Part shown: positions 26,572-36,014 of the stretch, piece after piece
How positions within the stretch are numbered: the first letter of the stretch is position 1
How the letters are laid out: each line of letters opens with the position of its first letter
DNA from: Natrinema sp. CBA1119
GTDB lineage: Archaea > Halobacteriota > Halobacteria > Halobacteriales > Natrialbaceae
Reading direction: 5' to 3'
DNA length: 64,000 nucleotides
Assembly (NCBI RefSeq): GCF_002572525.1
Contig: NZ_PDBS01000001.1
Coordinates: 2,418,001 to 2,482,000 of the forward strand
Notes under the pieces: generated by a model
What the model was told of the DNA's origin: nothing
Databases searched by the model: none
What the model saw: only the letters and a program-made list of their open reading frames with translations
Made by a program: the position numbers and the translations under genes

Positions 26572-26838
26572 TTATTGGATCGAGTACCCTGCTGCGAGGG
26601 TGAGCAGGACGACCATGAACACCGCGGTGAGCATCAGGTAGGTGATCGACCGCGGCTCGTCTTTCAGGTGCTGGAAGTAACCGGCGATCAAGGAGACCTT
26701 GATGACTGCCAGAATCATCGTCCCACCCACTGCGAGTTCATAGGTGAAGATCTCCGGGAAGTGGAAGAAGACGAACTTCCCCGTTGCCAGCAGTATCAGC
26801 GCCACGTAAATCAATGCGTAGTTCCGAATACTCGCCAT
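26572..26838 (-). CDS. Cytochrome oxidase subunit IV-like membrane protein
   Basis: 88 residues, three membrane helices: NYALIYVALILLATGKFVFF, then GGTMILAVIKVSLIAGYFQHL and a C-terminal VFMVVLLTLAAGY. The motif KVSLIAGYFQHLKDEPRSIT is that of prokaryotic COX4/CyoD-type subunits, which stabilise heme-copper oxidases. The ATG at 26838 fits a TATA box 29 nt upstream, implying a leaderless message. It is separated from the catalytic subunits by two membrane-protein genes on the other strand. Confidence 0.85.
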   Translation of the reverse strand: MASIRNYALIYVALILLATGKFVFFHFPEIFTYELAVGGTMILAVIKVSLIAGYFQHLKDEPRSITYLMLTAVFMVVLLTLAAGYSIQ

Positions 26839-26863
26839 TGGTGAGGAATGAGACTGACGGATA

Positions 26864-26870
26864 CTTATAC
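26864..26870 (-). promoter_or_regulatory. TATA box for the subunit IV-like gene
   Basis: GTATAAG on the minus strand lies 29 nt before the ATG at 26838, predicting a leaderless transcript. The surrounding bases are AT-rich on both sides. Confidence 0.55.
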
Positions 26871-27010
26871 CTTCCTCATACGATCGCTCACCGGCCTGGC
26901 CGGCGTCTGCGCGTCCGTCGGAAGGAGGTAGTAAATCGACGGTCGCGCGGGACCGACCGTGACCGCATGGAAGCGACACGTAGATGGATCGCGGGTACGA
27001 ATCGCCGACA

Positions 27011-28411
27011 ATGAGTGGACGTTCGGCTCTCCGTCGCCGGACCGGTATCGGGTTCGTGTTCGCCCTCGCGGTCCTCGCCGCGAGCACCGGCGTCGTCGCC
27101 GCGAGCAACGTGGCAGCCGGCCTTTCGGGGGGCAGCGACGTGTCGGTTCCGACGTGGCTCTACCTCGCGACTGGCGGCGGTGCCATCGGTGCCTCGGCGC
27201 TGCTGACCATGCTCGTCACCGATCGCGACGTGATCGGGACCTACCACGACCGCACGCTCGAGACCACGACGGACCGGCTCCTGGCTGCGGGCTCGCTCCT
27301 ATTCGGCGTGCTCGGTCTTTTTGGACTCGCGCTGATCCTGATCGCCGGGATCCGCGGTCCGCCAATCGGGTTGGTCAGCGCGACCGTCCTAGTGACGTTC
27401 GTCGGCGGGCGGGCGCTCCTGACGATCGCTGCATACACCGTCGGCAACCCGTGGCCGGCGCTCAACCCCTGGCGACGGATTGCCGCGGCGCTGCCCAACG
27501 GCTACGAATCGTACCCGTCGGCTTTCGGCTCCTGGCCCGCCGTCGTGGCGCTGTTGACGTTCATCTGGCTCGAGGTGGTCGCCCCGCTGACCTCGTCGGC
27601 GCGTGTGCTGGTGTTCGTGCTCGTCATGTACTCGCTGTTTACGATCTCGAGTGCGGTCGTCTTCTCCCCCGAGACGTGGTTCCGTCGCGGCGATCCGCTC
27701 TCGCTGTGGTTTCGACTCTACGGGGCCGTCGCGCCGATTCAGCGCACGGACGACGGGCTCGAACTGCGATTCCCCGGCTCTCGGCTGAGCGACGACGACC
27801 TGGTAACTGACACCTCCGTCGTGGCGTTCGTGCTCGCACTCGTCTGGGAACTCACCTACAGCGGGTTTATCGTCACCCCCGTCGGCGTCGGGACCGTCGA
27901 AGCGCTCGTCGGGCTCGGCATCCCGCCGGTGATCGTCTACCTGCTCTTGCTCGTCGGCGGCTTCGCCCTGTTCTGGAAGGTGTACTGGATCGCGATCGAC
28001 CGGACCCGCGATCGGGCCGACACGTATCTCTCCCGTCGGTATCTCGGGATCCGCTTCGCCGCACCGCTGCTCGCAATCGCGGCCGGCTATCACTTCGCAC
28101 ACTATATCGGCTTCGCGATCTCGCTGTGGCCCTCGTTGTTCGACGCGCTGGCAATGCCGCTCGATCCGCCGCCGAACCCGACCCGGTACGCGCTCCCGGG
28201 CTGGTTCGGGTACGTCGAAATCGCCGGCATCCTGCTCGGTCACGTTCTCGCGGTGTGGATCGCCCACACCGTCTCCTTCGATCTCTTTCCCGGCAAGCTG
28301 CAGTCGATCAGGAGCCAGTATCCGCTCATCGTCGTGATGGTGTTTTTCACGATGGTAAGCCTCTACCTCGTCTCCAAGGGGTCGATGAGCCCGCCATACG
28401 TTCCGGGCTAA
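27011..28411 (+). CDS. Polytopic membrane protein of unknown function
   Basis: 466 residues from the ATG at 27011 (MSGRSALRRRTGIGFVFALA); a start nine codons upstream is possible. About ten to twelve hydrophobic helices are visible. Conserved-looking features include NPWPALNPW (about residue 147), a HFAHYIGF segment near residue 360 that could bind heme or metal, and a final IVVMVFFTMVSLYLVSKGSM. I do not recognise the family. Location between oxidase genes and the histidine-bearing helix hint at a respiratory role, but this is inference. Confidence 0.75.
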   Translation: MSGRSALRRRTGIGFVFALAVLAASTGVVAASNVAAGLSGGSDVSVPTWLYLATGGGAIGASALLTMLVTDRDVIGTYHDRTLETTTDRLLAAGSLLFGVLGLFGLALILIAGIRGPPIGLVSATVLVTFVGGRALLTIAAYTVGNPWPALNPWRRIAAALPNGYESYPSAFGSWPAVVALLTFIWLEVVAPLTSSARVLVFVLVMYSLFTISSAVVFSPETWFRRGDPLSLWFRLYGAVAPIQRTDDGLELRFPGSRLSDDDLVTDTSVVAFVLALVWELTYSGFIVTPVGVGTVEALVGLGIPPVIVYLLLLVGGFALFWKVYWIAIDRTRDRADTYLSRRYLGIRFAAPLLAIAAGYHFAHYIGFAISLWPSLFDALAMPLDPPPNPTRYALPGWFGYVEIAGILLGHVLAVWIAHTVSFDLFPGKLQSIRSQYPLIVVMVFFTMVSLYLVSKGSMSPPYVPG

Positions 28412-28544
28412 TCGCCCGCCATCTCTCTTCGACACCTTTCCTTTTCGACCCACTACTCGTCCGGCTCACTGGTTTCTCTCCCACTGACCGTTCGGACTAC
28501 TGAACCGGCAAACACTTCCTCTCGCTCTCGTAATTGTCGATCGA

Positions 28545-28832
28545 ATGGCGACCAATCGGCCACTCGAGCGGGAGTACGAGGTGCCACCGGAGGAAACACC
28601 CGGCAAGACCTGTCCGTACTGCGGACGGCCGTTCCGATCCGAGCGATACGCCACGTTCCATATCGGTGTCGACCACGCCGAGGAGTGTTCCGAGGACGAA
28701 TACGAGGCGTTCGAAGCCGAACGCGACGACGAGGAGTACGACCTCTTTACGTTCCACTTCAAGGCGGCTATCTCCGTGTTTCTGGTCTACTTCCTGTTTA
28801 CGTTCGTCTACGCGCTCGTCTGGGCCGGCTAA
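28545..28832 (+). CDS. Membrane-anchored C2H2-like zinc-finger protein
   Basis: 95 residues. A zinc finger CPYCGRPFRSERYATFHIGVDH (C-x2-C...H-x4-H, about 22-43) is followed by an acidic linker and one C-terminal membrane helix (AAISVFLVYFLFTFVYALVWAG). The geometry predicts a cytoplasmic finger tethered to the membrane. It stands between the polytopic protein and the oxidase subunits, so a role in oxidase assembly or metal delivery is conceivable. No function is established. Confidence 0.75.
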   Translation: MATNRPLEREYEVPPEETPGKTCPYCGRPFRSERYATFHIGVDHAEECSEDEYEAFEAERDDEEYDLFTFHFKAAISVFLVYFLFTFVYALVWAG

Positions 28833-29177
28833 CGCTCTGACTCGAATCCTCTCCCCTCTCGTACCGATCCCCGGCCGCCGATGCTGCCCTCGCTTCTCGT
28901 CATCGTTCCGTCTCTCACACCGTCGCTCGAGCCGGGAGGCTGATTTGTCTCGTCTCACCGTGCTCTCGAATCCCGGCTCGATCGCGCGGTCGGTAGCGCT
29001 GTCGCCGCTCGAGTGTCGGGAGGACAATTCACCGCCTGGATCGAAACGCCAGTATCGGGTACCGACGGGTATGGTCAGCGAATACAACGCCGCGAATTCG
29101 TCGGTTCGTCTCAGTAGTCGTCAGGAAGAAGGGAACAGCAATCGAACGCCGAATCGAACCCGTGTAGCGGCGGGCCG
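28833..29177. other. Intergenic region, 345 bp, convergent
   Basis: It lies between the converging zinc-finger gene and the fused oxidase gene. I see no gene, repeat or clear terminator, only GC-rich sequence with scattered CTCGAG sites. Confidence 0.4.
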
Positions 29178-31673
29178 CTACATCAGGTAGAACAGTGGGA
29201 ACAGGAAGACCCACACGATGTCGACGAAGTGCCAGTAGAGACCGAAGTACTCCACCGGCATGTGATCCTCGAGATAGGCGTCGATCGAGACGACGCGGTA
29301 GATCATGAAGCCCGCGATGAGCAGGCCGAGGATGACGTGCAGCGCGTGCAGGCCGGTCGTCACGAAGTACAACGAGTACTCGATCCCGCTGAACCAGTAG
29401 TGACCGTCCGCGAACTTGCTGCTGTACTCGAAGGCCTTGACGCCCATGAACACGAACCCGAGCAGGACCGTCGCGCTGAGCGCGCCGAGCAGTCCCTTCT
29501 TGTTTCCGCGTTCGGCCATCACGTGCGCGAGGATGACCGTGAAACTCGAGGTGAGCAGGACGTACGTGTTGAACAGCCCCGCCATGGTGATCGACTCGAG
29601 GTGCCAGTTATCCCAGCCGCCGTGGATGCGCATAAAGATGTACGCACCGATCGCGGCCCCGAAGACGACGACGTCAGAGGCCAGAAAGACCCAGACGCCC
29701 ATCTTTTCGTTGCTGATGCCCTCGAACGGCCAGCGTTCGGCGATCGCCATCTCGGGAGCGTCGAACTGCTCGCGGCCGAACTGGAACAGCGTGATCCCCA
29801 TCAGGCCGAGTCCGAGCGCGGTCAGTATCGGGTAGACGATACTCTGGTTGGGCGCAGAAGCCAGGCTGACAAAGTCGCCGACATCGCTCGCGATGTTGGA
29901 CTCGACGAACGAGTAGACGTACGGTGTGATGCCGCTGAGCCCGAGGAAGAAGACGAAGGTCCCGGCACCGATGCCGACCGGCCAGATGCTGGCGTGGTCG
30001 GCGTGTTCTTCCTCGTGGCTTTCGGCGGTTGCGGTCGCTCCGTGGGCGACGCCGCCGTCGGTCGCCGCGGGGGCGTCGTCGACGAACTCGAGTCGGCCGC
30101 TCGCGTAGCTGGGGCGGTTCGGCCAGTTCTCGAGGGGCGGCGGCGAGGGGATTGCCCACTCGGCAGTTCTCGAGAACGTCCACGGGTTGTCCGGCGCGTC
30201 GGGCCCGGAGATGAAACTCTTCCCGAGCGTGATGAACACGAGCAACACTCCCGCACCGAGGACGAACGCCCCGACGGTTGCTAGCTGGTGGTAGATCTCT
30301 GCGCTCTCAGCGTAGTGGAAGACGCGCCGCGGCGTCTCCCAGGCGAGGAACATCGGGAAGTACAGCAGGTTGAAGCCGAGGAAGTAGACTGCGAAGCTGA
30401 GCTTTCCGAGTCGTTCGGAGTACATCTTCCCGGTGATCTTTGGCCACCAGTAGTAGAGACCACCGAACAGCGCGGTGACACCGGAGACCATCACGTAGTG
30501 GAAGTGAGCGACGACCCAGTAGGTCCCGCGGAACTCGTAATCGAGGACGACGGCACCGAGGAAGACGCCGGTGATCCCGCCGAGGATGAACAACACGAGC
30601 GCACCCAGCGAGAACAGGAACGGCGTCGTAAAGCGCACGCGACCCTTGACCATCGTGTAGATCAGTGCGAAGACCATCAGGTCGAAGGGCAGCGAGATAC
30701 CGATCGTCGTCGCCATAAAGAGCGTCTTGATCGGGAGGTTGATCGTCGACAGGAACATGTGGTGCATCCAGACCAGGAAGGACTGGACGGCCACCAGGAC
30801 CATCGCGATGATGACCCACTTCCGGCCGACGAGTCGTCGACCACAGAAGGTCTGGAACGTCTCGAACATGATTCCCAGCGCCGGGAAGAAGACGATGTAC
30901 ACCTCCGGATGGCCGAAGAACCAGAACAGGTGGGCCCACAGCAAGCTCGAGCCCTGGTCAGTGGCGAAGTACTGTGTGAGGAACAGGCGGTCGACCGACA
31001 GCAACAGGAGCGCTGCCAGCAGTGCCGCGAACGCGAACAGCATCATCCAGATGGTCAGCAGCCACGACCACGAGAACATCGGGATGTTCCAGAGACCGAG
31101 CCCTTCGGCTCGAGACCGATGCATCGTCACGAGGAAGTTTACCGACCCAATCGTGATCGACACGACGAATAAGGTCAGCGCGAGGATCGTCGCGTTGCTG
31201 CCGGCAGTCGCCCCGATCGCCGGTGTATAGGTTGGAACGTTCAGCGGGGCGTACATCGTCCAGCCGCCGGAGAACGTTCCTCCCTGGAAGAACGAGATCC
31301 CCATGAGGATGCCCGAGAACAGGTAAAACCAGTAACTCAGGGCGTTCAGTCGTGGGAACGCGAGGTCTTTCGCCCCGATCTGCAGCGGAACGAAGTAGTT
31401 CGCGAACCCGCTCGCGATCGGAGAGAGGAACCAGAAGACCATTATCAGTCCGTGTGCGGAAACCGACTGATAGTACTGGTCGTTCGATAGTAGCGCGCTG
31501 CCGCCAAATTGCATGCCGCCCGACTCCCAGAGATGGGCGCGGAACAGCAAAGCGAGGACACCACCGAAGATGAGGAAGAACAGCGATGTCGTGATGTACA
31601 GGATCCCGACGTCCTTGTGGTTGGTCGTTACTAACCACCGCTTGACCGATTTCATCGGCGGGAGATCACTCAT
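29178..31673 (-). CDS. Cytochrome c oxidase subunit I+III fusion
   Basis: At 831 residues this is a fused CoxA-CoxC polypeptide. The subunit I part (1 to about 520) has heme a ligand H74 (SAHGLIM) and the H255-P-E257-V-Y259 element with the cross-linked Tyr and proton-gating Glu. Also present are CuB ligands H304-H305, K-channel Lys K316, and H390/H392 in AHFHYVM for heme a3 and heme a. After a charged linker (about 545-590) the subunit III part (about 595-831) follows, with GVWVFLASDVVVFGAAIGAYIFMRIHGGW and ending YWHFVDIVWVFLFPLFYLM. It pumps protons while reducing O2. The start overlaps the coxB stop. Confidence 0.95.
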   Translation of the reverse strand: MSDLPPMKSVKRWLVTTNHKDVGILYITTSLFFLIFGGVLALLFRAHLWESGGMQFGGSALLSNDQYYQSVSAHGLIMVFWFLSPIASGFANYFVPLQIGAKDLAFPRLNALSYWFYLFSGILMGISFFQGGTFSGGWTMYAPLNVPTYTPAIGATAGSNATILALTLFVVSITIGSVNFLVTMHRSRAEGLGLWNIPMFSWSWLLTIWMMLFAFAALLAALLLLSVDRLFLTQYFATDQGSSLLWAHLFWFFGHPEVYIVFFPALGIMFETFQTFCGRRLVGRKWVIIAMVLVAVQSFLVWMHHMFLSTINLPIKTLFMATTIGISLPFDLMVFALIYTMVKGRVRFTTPFLFSLGALVLFILGGITGVFLGAVVLDYEFRGTYWVVAHFHYVMVSGVTALFGGLYYWWPKITGKMYSERLGKLSFAVYFLGFNLLYFPMFLAWETPRRVFHYAESAEIYHQLATVGAFVLGAGVLLVFITLGKSFISGPDAPDNPWTFSRTAEWAIPSPPPLENWPNRPSYASGRLEFVDDAPAATDGGVAHGATATAESHEEEHADHASIWPVGIGAGTFVFFLGLSGITPYVYSFVESNIASDVGDFVSLASAPNQSIVYPILTALGLGLMGITLFQFGREQFDAPEMAIAERWPFEGISNEKMGVWVFLASDVVVFGAAIGAYIFMRIHGGWDNWHLESITMAGLFNTYVLLTSSFTVILAHVMAERGNKKGLLGALSATVLLGFVFMGVKAFEYSSKFADGHYWFSGIEYSLYFVTTGLHALHVILGLLIAGFMIYRVVSIDAYLEDHMPVEYFGLYWHFVDIVWVFLFPLFYLM

Positions 31674-32698
31674 CAGGCCTCACCTCCGTCGTTCGTGTCG
31701 CTTTCATTGGTTTCACTTTCCGTCGCGTTGAGCTCGAGCGTGTAGGACTCGTCGACCGGACCGGTCATGTCGAACTGCGCTTCGACCGGTTCGAACTGCT
31801 GGCCGCCCTCGGTCGGTGAGATCGTTATGTTGTAGACTCCGCCCTGTTCGATGTCGCTGACGTTGCTAACCGTGATCGTCCCGTTATCGAACTGGTCGTC
31901 CGTGTAGGTCTCTTCGAAGTCCCACTCCTGACTCTCGAGGGTCATCTCGTATCCGACGTCCCCGTATCCGGTTTCTTCGGAAACGGGAGTCTCGTTCCCG
32001 TCTTGAACCGTAATCGACATCGTCAGCTGCTCGTTCATCCACTCGTCGAACGCGTCGGGTTCCATGACCTGGGCTTCTCCGGTCATGGTAGTGTGGAACT
32101 CGCCACAGAGCTCGAAGCATTTGATCTCGTACGTTCCGGGTTCCTCGGCTTCGAACCAGGTTTCGTCGTACTCGCCCGGAATCGCGTCGGCTTTCACCTT
32201 TTGATCGGGGATACCGAACGCGTGCCAGACGTCGCCCGATGTCACCTGGAGCCAGACTCGCTCGTCTGCGGGGACTCGGAGCGTCGACGTCGATTCGATC
32301 CCGTTGTCGTACTCGAAGTACCACGCGAAGCTATCGCCGGTCACCTCGACGTTGAGTGCCTCTTCTTGGTTGGCGTCTCCGGGATCTTCGACGTACAGGA
32401 GCATCGTGTACGTCCAGATCACCAGAGAAATGACGATGATGGCACTGATTCCAAATGAGAGGAACAGTTTTTTGCCGCCCTTTCCGCCTGTCGGTAACTC
32501 CCCCACGGATGGCAGATCCTCGTCTTTCTCGGCGGCCTCGCCAGTATCACGGTACTTGTACGCGTTGTACAACGTGTACGCGACAACGACGATACCGACG
32601 AGCGTCCCGAGTCCGAGGAATACCACGAAGATATTCTCGAACACGTCGACGCGGGTCCGCTGCATCGGGGCAATGAGTGCGCTGTAGATTGTATTCAT
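31673..32698 (-). CDS. coxB: Cytochrome c oxidase subunit II
   Basis: 341 residues. Two membrane helices (about 23-43 and 80-102) precede the cupredoxin domain. The CuA ligands are intact: H159 (VWHAF), then C194, E196, C198, H202 and M205 in CFELCGEFHTTM. Residues after about 225 form an extra beta-rich domain of about 115 residues with acidic Thr/Ser-rich composition, not part of canonical subunit II. It may be a surface-exposed adaptation to salt or to a blue-copper electron donor (inference). The gene shares one base with the coxAC start, so the two are translationally coupled. Confidence 0.93.
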   Translation of the reverse strand: MNTIYSALIAPMQRTRVDVFENIFVVFLGLGTLVGIVVVAYTLYNAYKYRDTGEAAEKDEDLPSVGELPTGGKGGKKLFLSFGISAIIVISLVIWTYTMLLYVEDPGDANQEEALNVEVTGDSFAWYFEYDNGIESTSTLRVPADERVWLQVTSGDVWHAFGIPDQKVKADAIPGEYDETWFEAEEPGTYEIKCFELCGEFHTTMTGEAQVMEPDAFDEWMNEQLTMSITVQDGNETPVSEETGYGDVGYEMTLESQEWDFEETYTDDQFDNGTITVSNVSDIEQGGVYNITISPTEGGQQFEPVEAQFDMTGPVDESYTLELNATESETNESDTNDGGEA

Positions 32699-33072
32699 CT
32701 CTTTTGTCGGCCAGTTATATGTCGGACGATGGTTGCTGGGGGCACTTATCTATTTGGAAACCGCCCGGACGCGCCCGTTTCTCGAGTCAGGCTGCGGTTC
32801 GTGGTTCGATCGGCGGACCGTCCGCCGCCGTCAGTTCCCCTCATCACGATGTCGTTGGGGTCGACGACCTTTTCTTTATCGTTCTTTCGGCCGGATGACG
32901 CCCGCTAGGATGGGAATCATGACGTAGTCAGGCGAACACGTTCGTGTCAGCTATCTGAGGGCGATGGTCTCGCTTGTCGTCTATAGTAGCCACTGAACGT
33001 CATTGCACGCCTGATCGACCGACAGCTGTCCGATCAGTGTGTAAATCGTTTCAGTGGCTACTAGAGGGCCGT
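32699..33072. other. Intergenic region between coxB and the next minus-strand gene, 374 bp
   Basis: Upstream of coxB are TATA-like elements at 32715-32720 (too close to the ATG for a standard leaderless start) and an AT patch near 32752-32760. The distal part carries MITE-like copy B. No gene seen. Confidence 0.45.
32983..33063. mobile_element. MITE-like element, copy B
   Basis: An 81-bp segment with inverted ends ATAGTAGCCACTGAA and TTCAGTGGCTACTA. The internal block GATCAGTGTGTAAATCG beside the right end differs by only three bases from copy A, whereas the left-central portion is unrelated in sequence and 7 bp longer. It ends 10 bp from the stop codon of the minus-strand gene at 33073. Confidence 0.7.
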
Positions 33073-33537
33073 TCACACCTCGGCGACCCAGACGCGAAAC
33101 CCTGCCGGTAGATCATACACCTCGAGGAAGACCTCGTCGACAAACTGGGCGATCCGATTCGGGTCCGCCTTCGCGCTGATCCGGGCGTTGACCCCCTCTG
33201 CCTCCTCAGGTCGAATCAGTTCGTCGATCTTGAACGCCGAAAACTCCCCGATGACGGTCTTTAGCGTCTCCAGTTCCGCGTCGGTACAGTCGAGGTTGAC
33301 CGTTCCGTCACCGAACTGGATCCACGGAACGCTCAATTCCGCGGGCGGCGCATCGTCCACACCGTCCTCGGAACCGGGCGTCGTCTCCGTCTCGTCAGTC
33401 CCGTCTGCGTCTGCCTCGAGGACGGCGTCGTCGGCCTCGAACGTCAGAAAAGTGCTCTCGCGATCGCGATGTGCGACGATGGCGTCGACGTACAGTTTCC
33501 GTCGCTCGGCGGGTTCGGTCGCATCGAAGCGAGTCAT
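33073..33537 (-). CDS. Conserved haloarchaeal hypothetical protein
   Basis: 154 residues in two parts. The first is a short alpha/beta N-terminal half with an acidic Thr/Asp-rich loop (about 45-65). The second is a C-terminal half LDCTDAELETLKTVIGEFSAFKIDELIRPEEAEGVNARISAKADPNRIAQFVDEVFLEVYDLP. I recognise no domain. It is divergently transcribed from adenylate kinase with a symmetrical promoter pair. Confidence 0.75.
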   Translation of the reverse strand: MTRFDATEPAERRKLYVDAIVAHRDRESTFLTFEADDAVLEADADGTDETETTPGSEDGVDDAPPAELSVPWIQFGDGTVNLDCTDAELETLKTVIGEFSAFKIDELIRPEEAEGVNARISAKADPNRIAQFVDEVFLEVYDLPAGFRVWVAEV

Positions 33538-33560
33538 AGTCGAACGGACGTCCTCGATTC

Positions 33561-33573
33561 TTTAAGCCTTTAT
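33561..33573. promoter_or_regulatory. Overlapping divergent TATA boxes (adk and hypothetical gene)
   Basis: TTTAAG (33561-33566) lies 26 nt from the minus-strand ATG at 33537 and CTTTAT (33568-33573) lies 26 nt from the adk ATG at 33597. Both genes are therefore probably expressed as leaderless mRNAs from abutting promoters that may compete. Confidence 0.6.
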
Positions 33574-33596
33574 GCGGTGCCCCTGAACGGAAACGT

Positions 33597-34232
33597 ATGG
33601 CTCAGCCACGAATCCTGATCCTGGGCGCGCCCGGTGCGGGGAAAGGGACCCAGAGTGCAAAGATCACCGACGAGTTCGACGTTGATCACATCACGACCGG
33701 CGACGCGCTCCGAAACAACAAGGAGATGGACATCTCCGAGTTGGACACCGAGTACGACACGCCGGGCGAGTACATGGACCGGGGCGAACTCGTCCCCGAC
33801 GAGGTTGTCAATGCCATCGTCGACGAGGCCCTCTCGCAGGCCGACGGCTTCGTTCTCGACGGCTACCCGCGGAACGTCGAACAGGCCGAGGAACTCGAGG
33901 GCATGACCGACCTCGACGTCGTCCTCTCCCTCGAGGTCAGCGAGGAGGAACTCGTCCACCGGCTGACCGGCCGCCGCATGGATCCCGAAACGGGCGACAT
34001 CTACCACGTCGAGTACAACCCGCCGGAGGATCCCGACGTCGAGGAACGCCTCGAGCAGCGAGACGACGACACCGAGGAGACCGTGCGGGAGCGACTGTCG
34101 GTCTTCCACGAGAACACCGAACCCGTTATCGAGTATTACGAGGCAGAAGGCGTGCTCGAACGAGTCGACGGCGAGCAGGCTCCCGACGAAGTCTGGGCGG
34201 ACGTGAAGGCGACGATCGAAGACACGGCGTAA
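33597..34232 (+). CDS. adk: Adenylate kinase
   Basis: 211 residues. It catalyses ATP + AMP to 2 ADP in the cytoplasm. The P-loop [10 protein letters not shown] occupies 10-19, the AMP-binding part has TTGDALR and [10 protein letters not shown], and the lid carries [23 protein letters not shown] without zinc cysteines. It is a bacterial-type short-lid/long-lid enzyme rather than the trimeric archaeal AdkA. It is a usual downstream neighbour of secY, here about 13.5 kb away. Confidence 0.95.
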   Translation: MAQPRILILGAPGAGKGTQSAKITDEFDVDHITTGDALRNNKEMDISELDTEYDTPGEYMDRGELVPDEVVNAIVDEALSQADGFVLDGYPRNVEQAEELEGMTDLDVVLSLEVSEEELVHRLTGRRMDPETGDIYHVEYNPPEDPDVEERLEQRDDDTEETVRERLSVFHENTEPVIEYYEAEGVLERVDGEQAPDEVWADVKATIEDTA

Positions 34233-34299
34233 TCCTTTCTGAGGAAAACGTCTTCGTTACAGAAGAGTGCTCGAGGGTCGAGGACAGCTACCGACGCTG

Positions 34300-35817
34300 C
34301 TATTTGTTCTGCACGTCGAGTTCGTGAACGGCGACGTTCAGATAGGTGATCTGCGGCGGAAGCGGGTATTCACCCGAATAGGGATCGATGTTAGCGTTCT
34401 TCAAATTGGAGTCGTAATCGAAGGAGACGGAGTTCGATTGTGCACAGGCGGAGTAGGCGACGATCGACCCGAAAAAGTCTCCCCCGCCCTGCATGTGGAC
34501 CTGATGTGAATCACTACATTTACCGGTGCTTCCGTCCCACCAGTCCTTTTCTTCGTTCGATGAAACGTAGAGTACACCCTCGAAAGCGCCCGTATTACCC
34601 GGTCCGAAATCTACGCTCATCGTTGACGAGCCGTAAAATTGGATGGCCCCCGCATCGTCGCTGCAAGTGCCCCCGTCGCTAGTATCACATATGTCGCCCT
34701 TAATGACGGTGTCGTTCCCTCCGGCGTAGATGCGCAAAACGTTCCCGTCATCCCGGTTGACGACGCGGATCGATCCGTCTTTCTCGAGGTTAACGTCGTT
34801 CTCGACGATCAGCGTCGCGTTCCCGTTCGTCAGGTCGAACTCGTAATCCTCATCGCCGTCAATCTCCTCAATAAAGTACGTACCATCGTCGATCGGGCTC
34901 GTATAGCTCCCATTCGAGAGGTTTTCGTCAACGTCTTCGCCGGTTTTGGCGTCGGCGACCATCTGATCGATAACAGTGTCCATCTCCGGTAAGGGCGTTC
35001 CCGTCCGGTGATCGTTTCCGAAGTTATCGTGCTTGTCGTAGAAATCGTTCGGGTCATCCGACCCGATTGTCGCGCCCTCATCGAACGCCCCCTCGAGATC
35101 AGCGTATCCGAGAAGGACCGTGATCGTTCGGTTCTCGTGATCGATGTTCTGGATCGACGTTCCGCCGGCTTCCGTCCGGAAGTACCGTTCCCAGCCCCTG
35201 TAGTAGTCGCTCTGAATCGTGATCGTGACGGAATCGTTTTTGACGAAACTCACGTGGCGCATGGGATTTGTTTTGGTGTGTTTGACCGAGATCTCACCAG
35301 AATCGAGCGACTGCTCTCCGCTGAGCGTCGTGATCGGGAACCACAACGTGTCGTCCTCGGAATTGTAATTGATATTCGGGGCAGAGAGCATTCGAGTCTG
35401 ATTCCCGGTTTCTCGCCAGACCCCGCCCGATTGATAAGAGATGATCGTCCCATCACCGCCCTCGTACTCGATAGCCCCCATCGGTTGTTGAGTGATATTG
35501 ACCCCGCCACCTCTGATAGTCACCCATCCAGCTTTCGTTTTCGTCACCGCACCTGACTCGCCCGCCTCGAACTGAACCGATCGAGGCGTATCGTCGCTCG
35601 CCGAGACCGTCGACATCGTATGACTGAGCTCGACGAATGCCTGTTCGACTCGATCGTGTTCCGACTGCTGTTCGGCGCTGGACATAACGTCACCAGCGAC
35701 GATCAGTATCCCAACACTGACCGTCGCGACCATCCCGATCAGGATGACGAGGCTGAGTACCGCCGACTGCCCGCGATTCGAAGTGACGGTTACGTGCCCC
35801 TCGCCTCGAGAATTCAT
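34300..35817 (-). CDS. Pilin-like N-terminus surface protein (haloarchaeal DUF7289-like)
   Basis: 505 residues. SNRGQSAVLSLVILIGMVATVSVGILIVAGDVM (about 13-45) is a type IV pilin-like/class III membrane segment of the kind found in haloarchaeal secreted proteins. The rest is a long extracellular beta-rich domain with many Asn-x-Ser/Thr sites, Gly/Asp-rich loops and a central block WWDGSTGKCSDSHQVHMQGG with Cys pairs. Base composition is noticeably lower in G+C than the flanking adk and DUF106 genes, consistent with later acquisition. It separates two genes normally found together. Confidence 0.75.
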   Translation of the reverse strand: MNSRGEGHVTVTSNRGQSAVLSLVILIGMVATVSVGILIVAGDVMSSAEQQSEHDRVEQAFVELSHTMSTVSASDDTPRSVQFEAGESGAVTKTKAGWVTIRGGGVNITQQPMGAIEYEGGDGTIISYQSGGVWRETGNQTRMLSAPNINYNSEDDTLWFPITTLSGEQSLDSGEISVKHTKTNPMRHVSFVKNDSVTITIQSDYYRGWERYFRTEAGGTSIQNIDHENRTITVLLGYADLEGAFDEGATIGSDDPNDFYDKHDNFGNDHRTGTPLPEMDTVIDQMVADAKTGEDVDENLSNGSYTSPIDDGTYFIEEIDGDEDYEFDLTNGNATLIVENDVNLEKDGSIRVVNRDDGNVLRIYAGGNDTVIKGDICDTSDGGTCSDDAGAIQFYGSSTMSVDFGPGNTGAFEGVLYVSSNEEKDWWDGSTGKCSDSHQVHMQGGGDFFGSIVAYSACAQSNSVSFDYDSNLKNANIDPYSGEYPLPPQITYLNVAVHELDVQNK

Positions 35818-35840
35818 TAGAAGGTGATTGTCAACATTAC

Positions 35841-35848
35841 TTATAAAT
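35841..35848 (-). promoter_or_regulatory. TATA box for the pilin-like gene
   Basis: On the minus strand ATTTATAA lies about 28 nt before the ATG at 35817, so a leaderless transcript is predicted. Confidence 0.55.
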
Positions 35849-36014
35849 CGTTCGACTGATCAAACGCTTCAATTCTGTTCGATACCGCTTAGAGAGCGAA
35901 TACGGGTGGCAGACGACGATCATCGCCTGGCATCTTTTGCTTCGTCGTATCCGGGCCGGTGATGACTACCGTTCGATCCGACGCGGCCTCGTCGCTATCG
36001 AAGAAAAACACTTG

